From: JAKVAV01 sp047632755
GTDB lineage: Bacteria > Bacteroidota > Bacteroidia > Flavobacteriales_D > Cryomorphaceae
Assembly (NCBI GenBank): GCA_047632755.1
Contig: JBLIDT010000012.1
Coordinates: 14,697 to 78,696, forward strand
Direction of reading: 5' to 3'
DNA length: 64,000 bases
Every line of letters begins with the position of its first letter. Position 1 is the first letter of the stretch. Shown here piece by piece: positions 26,735-34,724 of this stretch. The notes beneath the pieces were generated by a model that was not told the DNA's origin, did no database searches, and was given only the letters and a program-made list of their open reading frames with translations. Position numbers and translations under genes: made by a program.

Positions 26735-27088
26735 TTAAAATTTTAGACCGCCTTCGCGGGCTGCATCTGCCAATGATTTAACTCTTCCGTGATAGAGGTA
26801 GCCGTTTCTGTCGAAAACCACTTCTGTGATTCCCGCTGCAGAAGCTTTTTCAGCAACATCCTTCCCAACAATAGCTGCTTGATCCTTCTTTGGGATCTTC
26901 TGAGCGGCCTCGTTTTTTAAAGAATCAGACGCAACTAGAGTCTTTCCCTCTGAATCGTCTATGATTTGCGCATAGATCTGAGTGTTGCTTCTGTAAACTG
27001 AAAGCCTAGGGCGTTCAGTAGTACCCGTAATATTCTTACGAATACTTCGTTTGATCCTTTTTCTGCGTAATAGCTTTGTCTTTGCCAT
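26735..27088 (-). CDS. rplR: 50S ribosomal protein L18
   Basis: A 117-residue 5S rRNA-binding protein. Recognisable parts are the basic N-terminus, GTTERPRLSVYRSNTQIYAQ in the first strands and the C-terminal FDRNGYLYHGRVKSLADAARE. It forms the central protuberance with L5. Confidence 0.98.
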   Translation of the reverse strand: MAKTKLLRRKRIKRSIRKNITGTTERPRLSVYRSNTQIYAQIIDDSEGKTLVASDSLKNEAAQKIPKKDQAAIVGKDVAEKASAAGITEVVFDRNGYLYHGRVKSLADAAREGGLKF

Positions 27089-27100
27089 AACTTAATGCAA

Positions 27101-27652
27101 TTATTTACCTGCAGCTTTACCTGCTTTTCTTCTAATTTGTTCACCAACGAAACGCACACCTTTCCCTTTATAAGGTTCTGGTTTTCTCAATGAGCGAATC
27201 TTTGCAGCCACTTGACCTATCAACTGTTTGTCGTGAGACTCGAGAGTAATTATTGGATTTTTACCTTTTGCTTGGTCTGCCCCAATTGTAATTTCTGTTG
27301 GAACCTCGAAAAATATTGGGTGCGAGAATCCAAGAGCAACTTCCAATCGCTGACCTTGTACTTTGGCTCTGTAACCTACACCAACAAGTTCTTGTTTGAT
27401 AGTATAACCTTGGCTTACGCCTTCAACCATATTATTCACAAGGGAGCGGTACAAACCATGCAAAGCTTTTGTTTGTTTCTCTTCGTTAGCTCTTTCGAAA
27501 GAGACTATACCATCTTCGACTTTGCAAGTAATTGAAGGGTTTAACGCTTGTGTTAATTCCCCTTTCTTTCCTTTTACCGTTACCACGTTGTCCTTAACGT
27601 CAATGGTTACGCCATCGGGGACAGATATTGGAGCTTTTCCTATTCGAGACAT
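27101..27652 (-). CDS. rplF: 50S ribosomal protein L6
   Basis: A 183-residue protein with the two tandem L6 domains and the signature PEPYKGKGVRFVGEQIRRKAG at the C-terminus. It begins MSRIGKAPISVPDGVTI. It sits near the factor-binding site and the sarcin-ricin loop. Position between rpsH and rplR is canonical. Confidence 0.98.
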   Translation of the reverse strand: MSRIGKAPISVPDGVTIDVKDNVVTVKGKKGELTQALNPSITCKVEDGIVSFERANEEKQTKALHGLYRSLVNNMVEGVSQGYTIKQELVGVGYRAKVQGQRLEVALGFSHPIFFEVPTEITIGADQAKGKNPIITLESHDKQLIGQVAAKIRSLRKPEPYKGKGVRFVGEQIRRKAGKAAGK

Positions 27653-27670
27653 TGCTGTTCTTTTTTCTTT

Positions 27671-28069
27671 TTAGTAAACGTAGCAAACTACTTCGCCACC
27701 TACTTTTTGAACTCTAGCTTCCTTGTCAGTCATAATCCCTCTTGAGGTTGACACGATGGAAACACCTAAACCGTTCAATACACGTGGTAATTCTTCAGAG
27801 CCTGCATATTGTCTAAGACCTGGACGCGATGCGCGTTGGAGCTTTTTGATAGCAGGAACCTTGCTTACCGGATGATACTTTAAAGCAATCTTAATTGAGC
27901 CTTGCGGTGAATCATCTTGAATTTTATAATTAAGGATATAACCTTTTTCCATTAGGATTTTGGTAATCTCCTTTTTCATGTTAGACGCAGGAATCACTAC
28001 AACTCGCTTCTTGGCGGTCATCGCGTTTCTAATACGTGTTAAGTAATCTGCAATTGGATCTGAATACAT
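27671..28069 (-). CDS. rpsH: 30S ribosomal protein S8
   Basis: A 132-residue 16S rRNA helix-21 binding protein: DPIADYLTRIRNAM at the start, and RASRPGLRQYAG and VSIVSTSRGIMTDKEAR in the conserved C-terminal half. In E. coli S8 autoregulates the spc operon by binding near L5; I did not identify that site here. Confidence 0.98.
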   Translation of the reverse strand: MYSDPIADYLTRIRNAMTAKKRVVVIPASNMKKEITKILMEKGYILNYKIQDDSPQGSIKIALKYHPVSKVPAIKKLQRASRPGLRQYAGSEELPRVLNGLGVSIVSTSRGIMTDKEARVQKVGGEVVCYVY

Positions 28070-28087
28070 AATCTCTTATTCTTTGAA

Positions 28088-28357
28088 TTACCAGCTGGCC
28101 TTTTTAACACCGGGAATCTTCCCTTCCAAGGCCATCTCGCGAAAAGTCACACGTGATAAACCGAATTGACGCATATAACCTCTCGGGCGCCCCGTTATTT
28201 TGCAGCGATTGTGCATTCTAACTTTTGATGAATTCTTAGGGAGCTTTTGAAGCGCATCCCAGTCACCTGCTTCTTTCAAAGCCTTACGCCTATCAGCGTA
28301 CTTGGCAACCATTTTTTCGCGCTTACGCTCTCTCGCCTTCATTGATTCCTTTGCCAT
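28088..28357 (-). CDS. rpsN: 30S ribosomal protein S14, long zinc-free form
   Basis: An 89-residue protein of the long (zinc-independent) S14 type: it has the internal segment ALKEAGDWDALQKL that is missing in the short zinc form, and only one Cys (HNRCKITGRPRGYMR). The C-terminal FGLSRVTFREMALEGKIPG is strongly conserved. It binds the 3' major domain of 16S rRNA. Confidence 0.98.
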   Translation of the reverse strand: MAKESMKARERKREKMVAKYADRRKALKEAGDWDALQKLPKNSSKVRMHNRCKITGRPRGYMRQFGLSRVTFREMALEGKIPGVKKASW

Positions 28358-28366
28358 GCCTACTCT

Positions 28367-28915
28367 TTATTTCTTTGTGAATGGAAATCCGAAAGAACCC
28401 AAAAGAGCCTTTGCCTCTTCGTCACTACTTGCGTCAGTGACAAAGGTGATGTCCATACCGTTGATTTTACTTACTTTCTCAATGTTAATCTCAGGAAAGA
28501 TAATCTGCTCAGTAATTCCCATGTTGAAGTTTCCGCGACCATCAAATCCAGTAACTTTCACTCCGCGAAAATCTCGTGTTCGTGGCAGTGCTACTGAAAT
28601 TAATCTATCCAAAAACTCAAACATCTTATCACCACGAAGCGTTACTTTTGCTCCGATCGGCATGCCTTTACGTAACTTGAAGTTGGAGATATCTTTCTTA
28701 GAATATGTTGGAATTGCCTTTTGACCAGCAATAGCACTCATTTCCTGAACTGACGTTTCTACAATCTTCTTATCTGCTACAGCCTCTCCTAAACCTTGAC
28801 TCAAGATAATTTTCTCGAGACGTGGTATTTCCATGGAAGACTTGTAACCAAACTCCTTCTTAAGCGCTGGAACTACTTCTTCAGCGTACTTCGTTTTTAA
28901 CCTCGGGGTGTACAT
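28367..28915 (-). CDS. rplE: 50S ribosomal protein L5
   Basis: A 182-residue 5S rRNA-binding protein of the central protuberance that contacts P-site tRNA. Motifs include PRLEKIILSQGLGEAV, ISNFKLRKGMPIGAKVTLRG and LPRTRDFRGVKVTGFDGRGN. It starts 2 nt after the rplX stop. Confidence 0.98.
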   Translation of the reverse strand: MYTPRLKTKYAEEVVPALKKEFGYKSSMEIPRLEKIILSQGLGEAVADKKIVETSVQEMSAIAGQKAIPTYSKKDISNFKLRKGMPIGAKVTLRGDKMFEFLDRLISVALPRTRDFRGVKVTGFDGRGNFNMGITEQIIFPEINIEKVSKINGMDITFVTDASSDEEAKALLGSFGFPFTKK

Positions 28916-28917
28916 GA

Positions 28918-29232
28918 TTATACCTGTTCTCCTGATTTCTTAAAATATCTAACCGATTTTCCATCGGAATCTTTCTTATACGCTACTCTTTCTCCTCTGT
29001 TAGTTGTAGGATCTACTACAAGTAAATTAGAAATATGAATAGGAGCTTCTTTCTTTGTGATACCACCTTGTGGGCTAGCAGCACTTGGCTTTGTGTGGCG
29101 TGATACCATATTCAAGCCTTCTACTGTGGCACGATAACTGTCACGATGTACGCTTGAGACCCGACCTGTAGATCCTTTGGACACACCTGTCGTTACTTGT
29201 ACGTTATCTCCTTTCTTGATGTAAATTTTCAT
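28918..29232 (-). CDS. rplX: 50S ribosomal protein L24
   Basis: A 104-residue assembly-initiator protein with the KOW motif at the N-terminus (IKKGDNVQVTTGVSKGSTGR) and the family segment VEGLNMVSRHTKPSAASPQG. It binds the 5' end of 23S rRNA. Located between rplN and rplE. Confidence 0.98.
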   Translation of the reverse strand: MKIYIKKGDNVQVTTGVSKGSTGRVSSVHRDSYRATVEGLNMVSRHTKPSAASPQGGITKKEAPIHISNLLVVDPTTNRGERVAYKKDSDGKSVRYFKKSGEQV

Positions 29233-29251
29233 CTCTTCGGATTTGCGTGAT

Positions 29252-29620
29252 TTAAATTACCTCTGGGGCTAGTGAAACAATTCTCATAAACTGCTTTTCA
29301 CGAAGCTCACGAGCAACAGGGCCGAAAATTCGAGTTCCTCTCATCTCTCCTGCATTATTCAAAAGAACTACTGCGTTATCATCGAAGCGTATATAAGATC
29401 CGTCAGCTCGACGCACCTCTTTTCGCACTCTCACCACTACGGCTCTCGAAACCACACCTTTCTTTACGTTTCCTGAAGGCATAGCGTCTTTTACAGTGAC
29501 CACTATCTGATCTCCAATCGACGCGTACCGACGCTTGGTGCCTCCGAGTACTCGAATACAAGCCACTTCTTTGGCACCACTATTATCGGCAACCCTTAGC
29601 CTACTTTCCTGCTGTATCAT
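29252..29620 (-). CDS. rplN: 50S ribosomal protein L14
   Basis: A 122-residue protein, one of the most conserved ribosomal proteins: MIQQESRLRVADNSGAKEV start, GDQIVVTVKDAMP, KGVVSRAVVVRVRKEVRR and GTRIFGPVARELRE. It forms an intersubunit bridge with 16S rRNA helix 14. Confidence 0.98.
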   Translation of the reverse strand: MIQQESRLRVADNSGAKEVACIRVLGGTKRRYASIGDQIVVTVKDAMPSGNVKKGVVSRAVVVRVRKEVRRADGSYIRFDDNAVVLLNNAGEMRGTRIFGPVARELREKQFMRIVSLAPEVI

Positions 29621-29626
29621 TTCAAA

Positions 29627-29884
29627 TTATTTAGCTCTTTCCACTACTTCAACCAAACGCCAATTCTTGCGCTTGCTCAATGGTCTTGTTTCCATGATTT
29701 TAACCGTGTCACCAGGGTTACAATCATTTGATTCGTCGTGTGCGACAAATTTGGTAGTTTTTTTCACAAACTTCCCGTAAAGACCATGCTTTACTTTCCG
29801 TTCTACCACTACCGTGATGCTCTTGTCCATCTTGTTAGATGATACCACACCAATACGTTGTTTTCTAAGATTTCTCTCCGACAT
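29627..29884 (-). CDS. rpsQ: 30S ribosomal protein S17
   Basis: An 85-residue OB-fold primary-binding protein for 16S rRNA: KQRIGVVSSNKMDKSITVVV and the signature GDTVKIMETRPLSKRKNWRL. It stops 6 nt before rplN. Confidence 0.98.
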   Translation of the reverse strand: MSERNLRKQRIGVVSSNKMDKSITVVVERKVKHGLYGKFVKKTTKFVAHDESNDCNPGDTVKIMETRPLSKRKNWRLVEVVERAK

Positions 29885-29898
29885 GATTCAGATTGTCT

Positions 29899-30099
29899 TT
29901 ATTTCTTATCGCTAAGTTGTCGCTCACGCACAGCAGTTTTTAATCTTGCTACAGTTCTACGTTGCGCTCTTAACTGCATCGGGTTCTCAAGGGCTGCAAC
30001 TGAATGGTTGAGCCTAAGTTTCCCGAAATTTTCTTCTTCAATCTCAAGCTTTTCGATGAGTTCATCGGTCGTGAGATCTCTAATGTCTTTTGCCTTCAT
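29899..30099 (-). CDS. rpmC: 50S ribosomal protein L29
   Basis: A 66-residue two-helix protein near the exit tunnel: MKAKDIRDLTTDELIEKLEI then LRLNHSVAALENPMQLRAQR. It lies between rplP and rpsQ with short spacers. Confidence 0.97.
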   Translation of the reverse strand: MKAKDIRDLTTDELIEKLEIEEENFGKLRLNHSVAALENPMQLRAQRRTVARLKTAVRERQLSDKK

Positions 30100-30105
30100 A
30101 ACTTC

Positions 30106-30531
30106 TTATGCTTGAACGCTGTAATCGCGTCGAATCACAAATTTCGTTTTAACTGGTAGCTTTTGTGAAGCAAGTCTTAATGCTTCTTTGGCTACTTCTA
30201 ATGGAACAGAATCCACTTCGAATAAAATTCGACCAGGTCGAACTACTGCCACCCAATGACTAGGGGCTCCTTTACCCTTACCCATACGTACTTCTGCAGG
30301 TTTAGAAGTGATCGGTTTGTCTGGAAATATTCTGATCCACACTTTACCTTCACGCTTCATGTATCTGTTCAAAGCGATACGAGAGGCTTCGATTTGACGA
30401 GATGTAATAAAACCCTCATCCATCGTTTTAATCGCGAAAGATCCGAACGCAATTGAGGCGCCTCTACCAGCATTCCCCTTGATGCGTCCCTTCTGCATCT
30501 TTCTAAACTTCGTTCTCTTCGGTTGTAACAT
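30106..30531 (-). CDS. rplP: 50S ribosomal protein L16
   Basis: A 141-residue protein at the A-site side of the central protuberance, with MLQPKRTKFRKMQKGRIKG at the start, VWIRIFPDKPITSKPAEVRM and GKGKGAPSHWVAVVRPGRIL. It is needed for peptidyl-transferase centre maturation. Canonical place between rpsC and rpmC. Confidence 0.98.
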   Translation of the reverse strand: MLQPKRTKFRKMQKGRIKGNAGRGASIAFGSFAIKTMDEGFITSRQIEASRIALNRYMKREGKVWIRIFPDKPITSKPAEVRMGKGKGAPSHWVAVVRPGRILFEVDSVPLEVAKEALRLASQKLPVKTKFVIRRDYSVQA

Positions 30532-30551
30532 TGCTGTTCGTCTTAATATTC

Positions 30552-31286
30552 TTACTTACGTCTTGCTCTTGGCTTGCGGCTTCCACCACCAGCACCACCA
30601 CCACCACGTGGTCCGCCACCAGGAGAACTACTTTTCTCAAAAGAAGGTGATAAATCTCTTTTACCGTATACCTCTCCTTTGCAAATCCAAACCTTTACTC
30701 CAAGGCGCCCCATTTTAGTGTGTGCCTCTGCTTGGTAATAATCTATGTCTGCCCGAAATGTATGCAGTGGAGTCCTTCCTTCCTTATAAGATTCAGTTCT
30801 CGCCATTTCAGCTCCATTCAAGCGACCTGCTACAGTAACCTTGATACCTTCTGCACCCATTCTCATAGTAGCTGCAATTGACATCTTTACTGCTCGTCTG
30901 AAAGATATTCTTCCTTCAATTTGACGAGCAATACTCTCAGCAACTAATCTTGCATCAAGCTCAGGCCTTTTTACTTCAAAAATATTGATTTGAACTTCCT
31001 TATCGGTAAGCTTCTTCAACTCTTCCTTCAGTTTGTCTACTTCAGATCCTCCTCTCCCAATTATAACACCCGGCCGAGCAGTCTTTATTGTAATCGTAAC
31101 CAGCTTAAGCGTTCTCTCGATAATCACTGCTGCTACACTAGCCTTAGCCAAACGCACATCTAGGTACTTGCGAATTTTGTCGTCCTCAACAATCTTATCG
31201 CTGTAATCACGACCTCCGTACCAGTTTGAATCCCATCCACGGATGAATCCCAGTCTGTTGCCTATCGGGTTGGTTTTCTGTCCCAT
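30552..31286 (-). CDS. rpsC: 30S ribosomal protein S3 with Gly-rich tail
   Basis: A 244-residue protein with KH domain (TIKTARPGVIIGRGGSEVDK) and C-terminal S3 domain (RMGAEGIKVTVAGRLNGAEM, GVKVWICKGEVYGKRD). It forms part of the mRNA entry channel and its helicase activity. The last 30 residues are a Gly/Arg/Pro-rich low-complexity tail. It starts 1 nt after the rplV stop. Confidence 0.98.
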   Translation of the reverse strand: MGQKTNPIGNRLGFIRGWDSNWYGGRDYSDKIVEDDKIRKYLDVRLAKASVAAVIIERTLKLVTITIKTARPGVIIGRGGSEVDKLKEELKKLTDKEVQINIFEVKRPELDARLVAESIARQIEGRISFRRAVKMSIAATMRMGAEGIKVTVAGRLNGAEMARTESYKEGRTPLHTFRADIDYYQAEAHTKMGRLGVKVWICKGEVYGKRDLSPSFEKSSSPGGGPRGGGGAGGGSRKPRARRK

Positions 31287-31287
31287 A

Positions 31288-31683
31288 TTATTTGACGGTA
31301 TCTAAAATGATGGTTACGTGATTTGATCTCTTTCGAATTCGGTGAGCTCTCCCTTGCGGGGCAGGTCTCAACCTCTTTAACATTCGACCACTATCAACGG
31401 ATATTTCTCTTATAATCAAGTTTTCCTCGTCGGCGCTTTTGTCTTCATTCTTCGCTTGCCAATTAGCAATTCCCGAAAGGACTAACTTCTCCAGTCGTCG
31501 AGCTGCATCTTGAGGCATAAACTTTAACATGTTTAGCGCTTGCAACACATTCTCACCTCGTATAACGTCAGCTACCTTTCGCATTTTGCGTGGAGAAGTA
31601 GGAACATTATTCAACTTGGCGATGGCCAAAGTCTTTCTCTCCTCTTTTCTTTTCTCGGCTGCGATCTGTTTTCTTGATCCCAT
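31288..31683 (-). CDS. rplV: 50S ribosomal protein L22
   Basis: A 131-residue protein whose hairpin lines the nascent peptide exit tunnel. Motifs: NVPTSPRKMRKVADVIRGEN, VLQALNMLKFMPQDAARRLE and the tunnel loop MLKRLRPAPQGRAHRIRKRS. The tunnel-loop sequence looks wild type. It begins MGSRKQIAAEKRKEERK, a somewhat longer basic N-terminus than usual. Confidence 0.98.
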   Translation of the reverse strand: MGSRKQIAAEKRKEERKTLAIAKLNNVPTSPRKMRKVADVIRGENVLQALNMLKFMPQDAARRLEKLVLSGIANWQAKNEDKSADEENLIIREISVDSGRMLKRLRPAPQGRAHRIRKRSNHVTIILDTVK

Positions 31684-31706
31684 TCTTAATTCAGTTTAAG
31701 TCGGTT

Positions 31707-31985
31707 TTACCGCTTTTTATCTTTACGATTCCCTGCATGACCGCGGTATGTGCGTGTCGGTGCAAATTCGCCAAACTTGTGCCCTACCATATTCTCTGTT
31801 ACATACACAGGAATAAATTTATTTCCGTTGTGAACGGCAATAGTCGAACCTACAAACTCAGGAATAATCGTACTGGCCCTAGACCAAGTTTTGATTACAG
31901 ATTTCTTTCCACTAGTCTGGGCAGCTTCTACACGGCTCAGCAGTTTGTAGTGTACGAAAGGCGGTTTTTTGAGTGATCTACTCAT
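31707..31985 (-). CDS. rpsS: 30S ribosomal protein S19
   Basis: A 92-residue head protein: SRSLKKPPFVHYKLL start, KTWSRASTIIPEFVGSTIAV and the strongly conserved HNGNKFIPVYVTENMVGHKF then GEFAPTRTYRGH. It forms a complex with S13. Eight nt separate it from rplB. Confidence 0.98.
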   Translation of the reverse strand: MSRSLKKPPFVHYKLLSRVEAAQTSGKKSVIKTWSRASTIIPEFVGSTIAVHNGNKFIPVYVTENMVGHKFGEFAPTRTYRGHAGNRKDKKR

Positions 31986-31992
31986 ATCTCAA

Positions 31993-32817
31993 TTATTTCT
32001 TTCTTCTTTCGATAATGTACTTGTTCGAAGCCTTCTTCTTGTTACGTGTCTTGTAACCCTTTGACGGAATACCGTTACGTGAACGAGGCTGACCTCCAGA
32101 ATTTTTTCCTTCACCACCACCCATTGGGTGATCAACAGGATTCATCACAACTCCACGAACCCTTGGGCGACGGCCTAACCAACGACTTCTACCTGCCTTT
32201 CCAGACCTTACTAGAAAATGATCACCATTCGAAACAGTCCCGATAGTAGCTAGACAAGTAATAAGAACCATTCTAGTTTCGCTTGAAGGCATCTTGAGAA
32301 TAGCATACTTACCATCTCGCGCTGTCAGTTGTGCGTAGGCACCTGCTCCTCTAGCTATAACACCTCCTTGGCCAGGGCGCATCTCAATGTTGTGAACTAC
32401 CGTTCCCAATGGAATTTCGCTTAGATATAGTGTATTGCCAACATCTGGTGAAACTCCATTTCCACTCTTAATGATCTGTCCGACTTGTATTCCTTCTGGA
32501 GCAATTATGTAACGCTTCTCCCCATCAGTATATTGAACCAATGATATACGTGCAGTTCTATTCGGATCGTATTCTACCGTTTTAACTTCTGCATCAATTC
32601 CATGCTTATCTCGCTTGAAATCGACAATACGGTAACGACGTTTGTGACCCCCACCAGTATAACGCATTGTCATACGTCCCTGATTGTTTCGACCACCTGA
32701 CTTAGTCATCGGCGCCAAAAGAGACTTCTCTGGCTTAGACTCTGTAATCTCAGTGAATGCACTTAAGATTTTATGTCGTTGCCCTGGTGTTGTAGGCTTT
32801 AGTTTTCTAACCGGCAT
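31993..32817 (-). CDS. rplB: 50S ribosomal protein L2
   Basis: A 274-residue protein essential for subunit association and peptidyl-transferase activity. Conserved regions: KSGGRNNQGRMTMRYTGGGH, RTARISLVQYTDGEKRYI, NIEMRPGQGGVIARGAGAYA and, near the C-terminus, VRGVVMNPVDHPMGGGEGK, which includes the conserved His of the catalytic-centre region. Confidence 0.98.
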   Translation of the reverse strand: MPVRKLKPTTPGQRHKILSAFTEITESKPEKSLLAPMTKSGGRNNQGRMTMRYTGGGHKRRYRIVDFKRDKHGIDAEVKTVEYDPNRTARISLVQYTDGEKRYIIAPEGIQVGQIIKSGNGVSPDVGNTLYLSEIPLGTVVHNIEMRPGQGGVIARGAGAYAQLTARDGKYAILKMPSSETRMVLITCLATIGTVSNGDHFLVRSGKAGRSRWLGRRPRVRGVVMNPVDHPMGGGEGKNSGGQPRSRNGIPSKGYKTRNKKKASNKYIIERRKK

Positions 32818-32828
32818 CTTTCAGTCTT

Positions 32829-33122
32829 TTAAATATTGCTGTATATGTCGATGGCTTCTCCTTCGGCCACTGTCACTACAGCCTTTTTGTAGGCTGCAGT
32901 TTTCCCAGTTACCATACCAGTTTTGGTATTTCGGGACTTTGCTTTACCTGCGTAACGCATTGTCCAAACTTTATCAACGTTAACGTCGTACAGCTTTTCG
33001 ATGGACTCCTTGATCTCGATCTTATTGGCCTCTTTGTTAACGTAGAATCCGTAACGATTCAGTTTTTCTGAAATCGCAGTCATCTTTTCTGTAACAATTG
33101 GCTTTAAAACAATTCGACTCAT
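32829..33122 (-). CDS. rplW: 50S ribosomal protein L23
   Basis: I use the ATG at 33122 (97 residues), which overlaps the rplD stop by one base (TGATG); an in-frame GTG lies immediately upstream. L23 is at the tunnel exit and docks SRP and trigger factor. Features: RIVLKPIVTEKMTAISEKLN, FYVNKEANKIEIKESIEKL and YDVNVDKVWTMRYAGK. Confidence 0.97.
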   Translation of the reverse strand: MSRIVLKPIVTEKMTAISEKLNRYGFYVNKEANKIEIKESIEKLYDVNVDKVWTMRYAGKAKSRNTKTGMVTGKTAAYKKAVVTVAEGEAIDIYSNI

Positions 33123-33757
33123 CACTTAGCAGTTCTTTTTAATGTATTCTCTATCACTTCGATAGCGCTCTCCGCAATCACCAATCGGTTACAGTTCATA
33201 ATGTCATAAGTGCTCAACTCATTGACACTCACAACCTTATGCTTCTGAACGTTACGGGACGACAAAGATAGCGTTTTATCTGTACCAGTGGTAATCAAAA
33301 GTGGTTTTTGATCAACCAACTTCAAAGCAGTCATCATTGTGATGTAAGCACTGGTCTTTGGCGCATCCATTTTAACATCTTCAATGATGATAATTTGGTT
33401 TTCTTTCGCTCTATAGCTCAAGGCGGATTTTCGCGCCAGCTGCTTCAATTTCTTATTCAACTTGAAGCTGTAATCTTTTGGTCGTGGACCAAAAACGCGA
33501 CCTCCACCTCTAAACAATGGATTCTTGATATCACCCGCACGGGCAGTACCTGTTCCTTTTTGCTTTTTGATCTTGCGACCACTTCCTTTGACGTCAGAGC
33601 GTTCTTTCGCCTTATGAGTACCCTGTCGGTTATTAGCGCCGTACTGTTTCACATCCATGTAAATGGCGTGATCGTTAGGCTCGATTCCGAAAACGGAATC
33701 ATCCAAATTAACCTTTTTGGTCTCCTTTCCTTCGATATTGTAGACTGAAAGTTCCAT
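33122..33757 (-). CDS. rplD: 50S ribosomal protein L4
   Basis: A 211-residue protein with the extended tunnel loop (GSGRKIKKQKGTGTARAGD, NPLFRGGGRVFGPRPKDYSF) and the globular domain (KLKQLARKSALSYRAKEN). In E. coli L4 represses the S10 operon by attenuation. Both junctions are one-base overlaps, TAATG with rplC and TGATG with rplW, so the three genes are translationally coupled. Confidence 0.98.
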   Translation of the reverse strand: MELSVYNIEGKETKKVNLDDSVFGIEPNDHAIYMDVKQYGANNRQGTHKAKERSDVKGSGRKIKKQKGTGTARAGDIKNPLFRGGGRVFGPRPKDYSFKLNKKLKQLARKSALSYRAKENQIIIIEDVKMDAPKTSAYITMMTALKLVDQKPLLITTGTDKTLSLSSRNVQKHKVVSVNELSTYDIMNCNRLVIAESAIEVIENTLKRTAK

Positions 33758-34380
33758 TAGTTTTTCTCCAAGATTAGAAATGAACCTTTTGCTCCAGGTA
33801 CTGAACCTTTCACAATCAGTAATGATTCTTCGGCCATCACTTTAATCACTTGGATGTTCTCCAAAGTAACTCGAGCGTCACCCATTTGACCAGCCATCTT
33901 CATACCCTTAAAAACTCTAGCGGGATCAGACGCAGCTCCAATGGATCCAGGGGCTCGACCTCTATTGTGCTGGCCATGTGTTGCGTCTCCAACTCCACGG
34001 AAATTGTGACGTTTAACTACACCTTGAAAACCTTTTCCTTTAGATTTTCCACAAACATCAATAAACTCACCTTCCGCGAAAATTTCCACAGTCACTTCGT
34101 CACCGAGTTTGTATTCACCCTTGAAGTGTTCAAATTCAACTAGTTTCTTCTTTGGGGAAGTCTTCGCTTTTTTGAAATGCCCTTTGAGTGGAGCGGGAGT
34201 ATTTTTCTCCTTCCGTTCGCCGAATCCTAACTGAATGGCTTTGTAACCATCGTTATCTTCGGTCTTCACTTGTGTTACTACACAAGGACCAGCTTTAATG
34301 ATCGTACATGCGAAGTTTTTACCGTCTTCGCCGACGAACATACTGGTCATTCCTATTTTTTTACCAATTAAACCGGGCAT
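33757..34380 (-). CDS. rplC: 50S ribosomal protein L3
   Basis: A 207-residue protein: PGLIGKKIGMTSMFVGEDGK, CGKSKGKGFQGVVKRHNFRG, HGQHNRGRAPGSIGAASDPA and RVFKGMKMAGQMGD. Its loop reaches the peptidyl-transferase centre. It begins 17 nt after rpsJ. Confidence 0.98.
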   Translation of the reverse strand: MPGLIGKKIGMTSMFVGEDGKNFACTIIKAGPCVVTQVKTEDNDGYKAIQLGFGERKEKNTPAPLKGHFKKAKTSPKKKLVEFEHFKGEYKLGDEVTVEIFAEGEFIDVCGKSKGKGFQGVVKRHNFRGVGDATHGQHNRGRAPGSIGAASDPARVFKGMKMAGQMGDARVTLENIQVIKVMAEESLLIVKGSVPGAKGSFLILEKN

Positions 34381-34396
34381 CTTCTTATTGTGATTT

Positions 34397-34702
34397 TTAG
34401 ACTTTAATCTCTACTTCAACTCCACTAGGTAATTCCAAGCGCATCAATGCATCCACAGTCTTCGAGGAAGAGCTGTAAATGTCTAGAAGTCGCTTGTAAG
34501 AGCAGAGTTCAAATTGCTCTCTAGACTTTTTGTTAACGTGCGGCGAACGTAAGACAGTGTAGATGCGTTTATCTGTAGGTAGTGGAATTGGTCCACTAAT
34601 AACAGCACCTGTTGACTTTACGGTCTTCACAATCTTCTCAGCCGATTTATCGACCAAATTGTGATCGTACGACTTTAGCTTAATGCGGATTTTTTGACTC
34701 AT
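34397..34702 (-). CDS. rpsJ: 30S ribosomal protein S10 (NusE)
   Basis: A 101-residue protein: MSQKIRIKLKSYDHNLVDKS start, GPIPLPTDKRIYTVLRSPHV and KKSREQFELCSYKRLLDIYS. It is both a 30S head protein and the NusE partner of NusB/NusG in antitermination. It follows fusA by 22 nt with no tuf gene between them. Confidence 0.98.
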   Translation of the reverse strand: MSQKIRIKLKSYDHNLVDKSAEKIVKTVKSTGAVISGPIPLPTDKRIYTVLRSPHVNKKSREQFELCSYKRLLDIYSSSSKTVDALMRLELPSGVEVEIKV

Positions 34703-34724
34703 CGTTATGAATGCTACTTATTAA

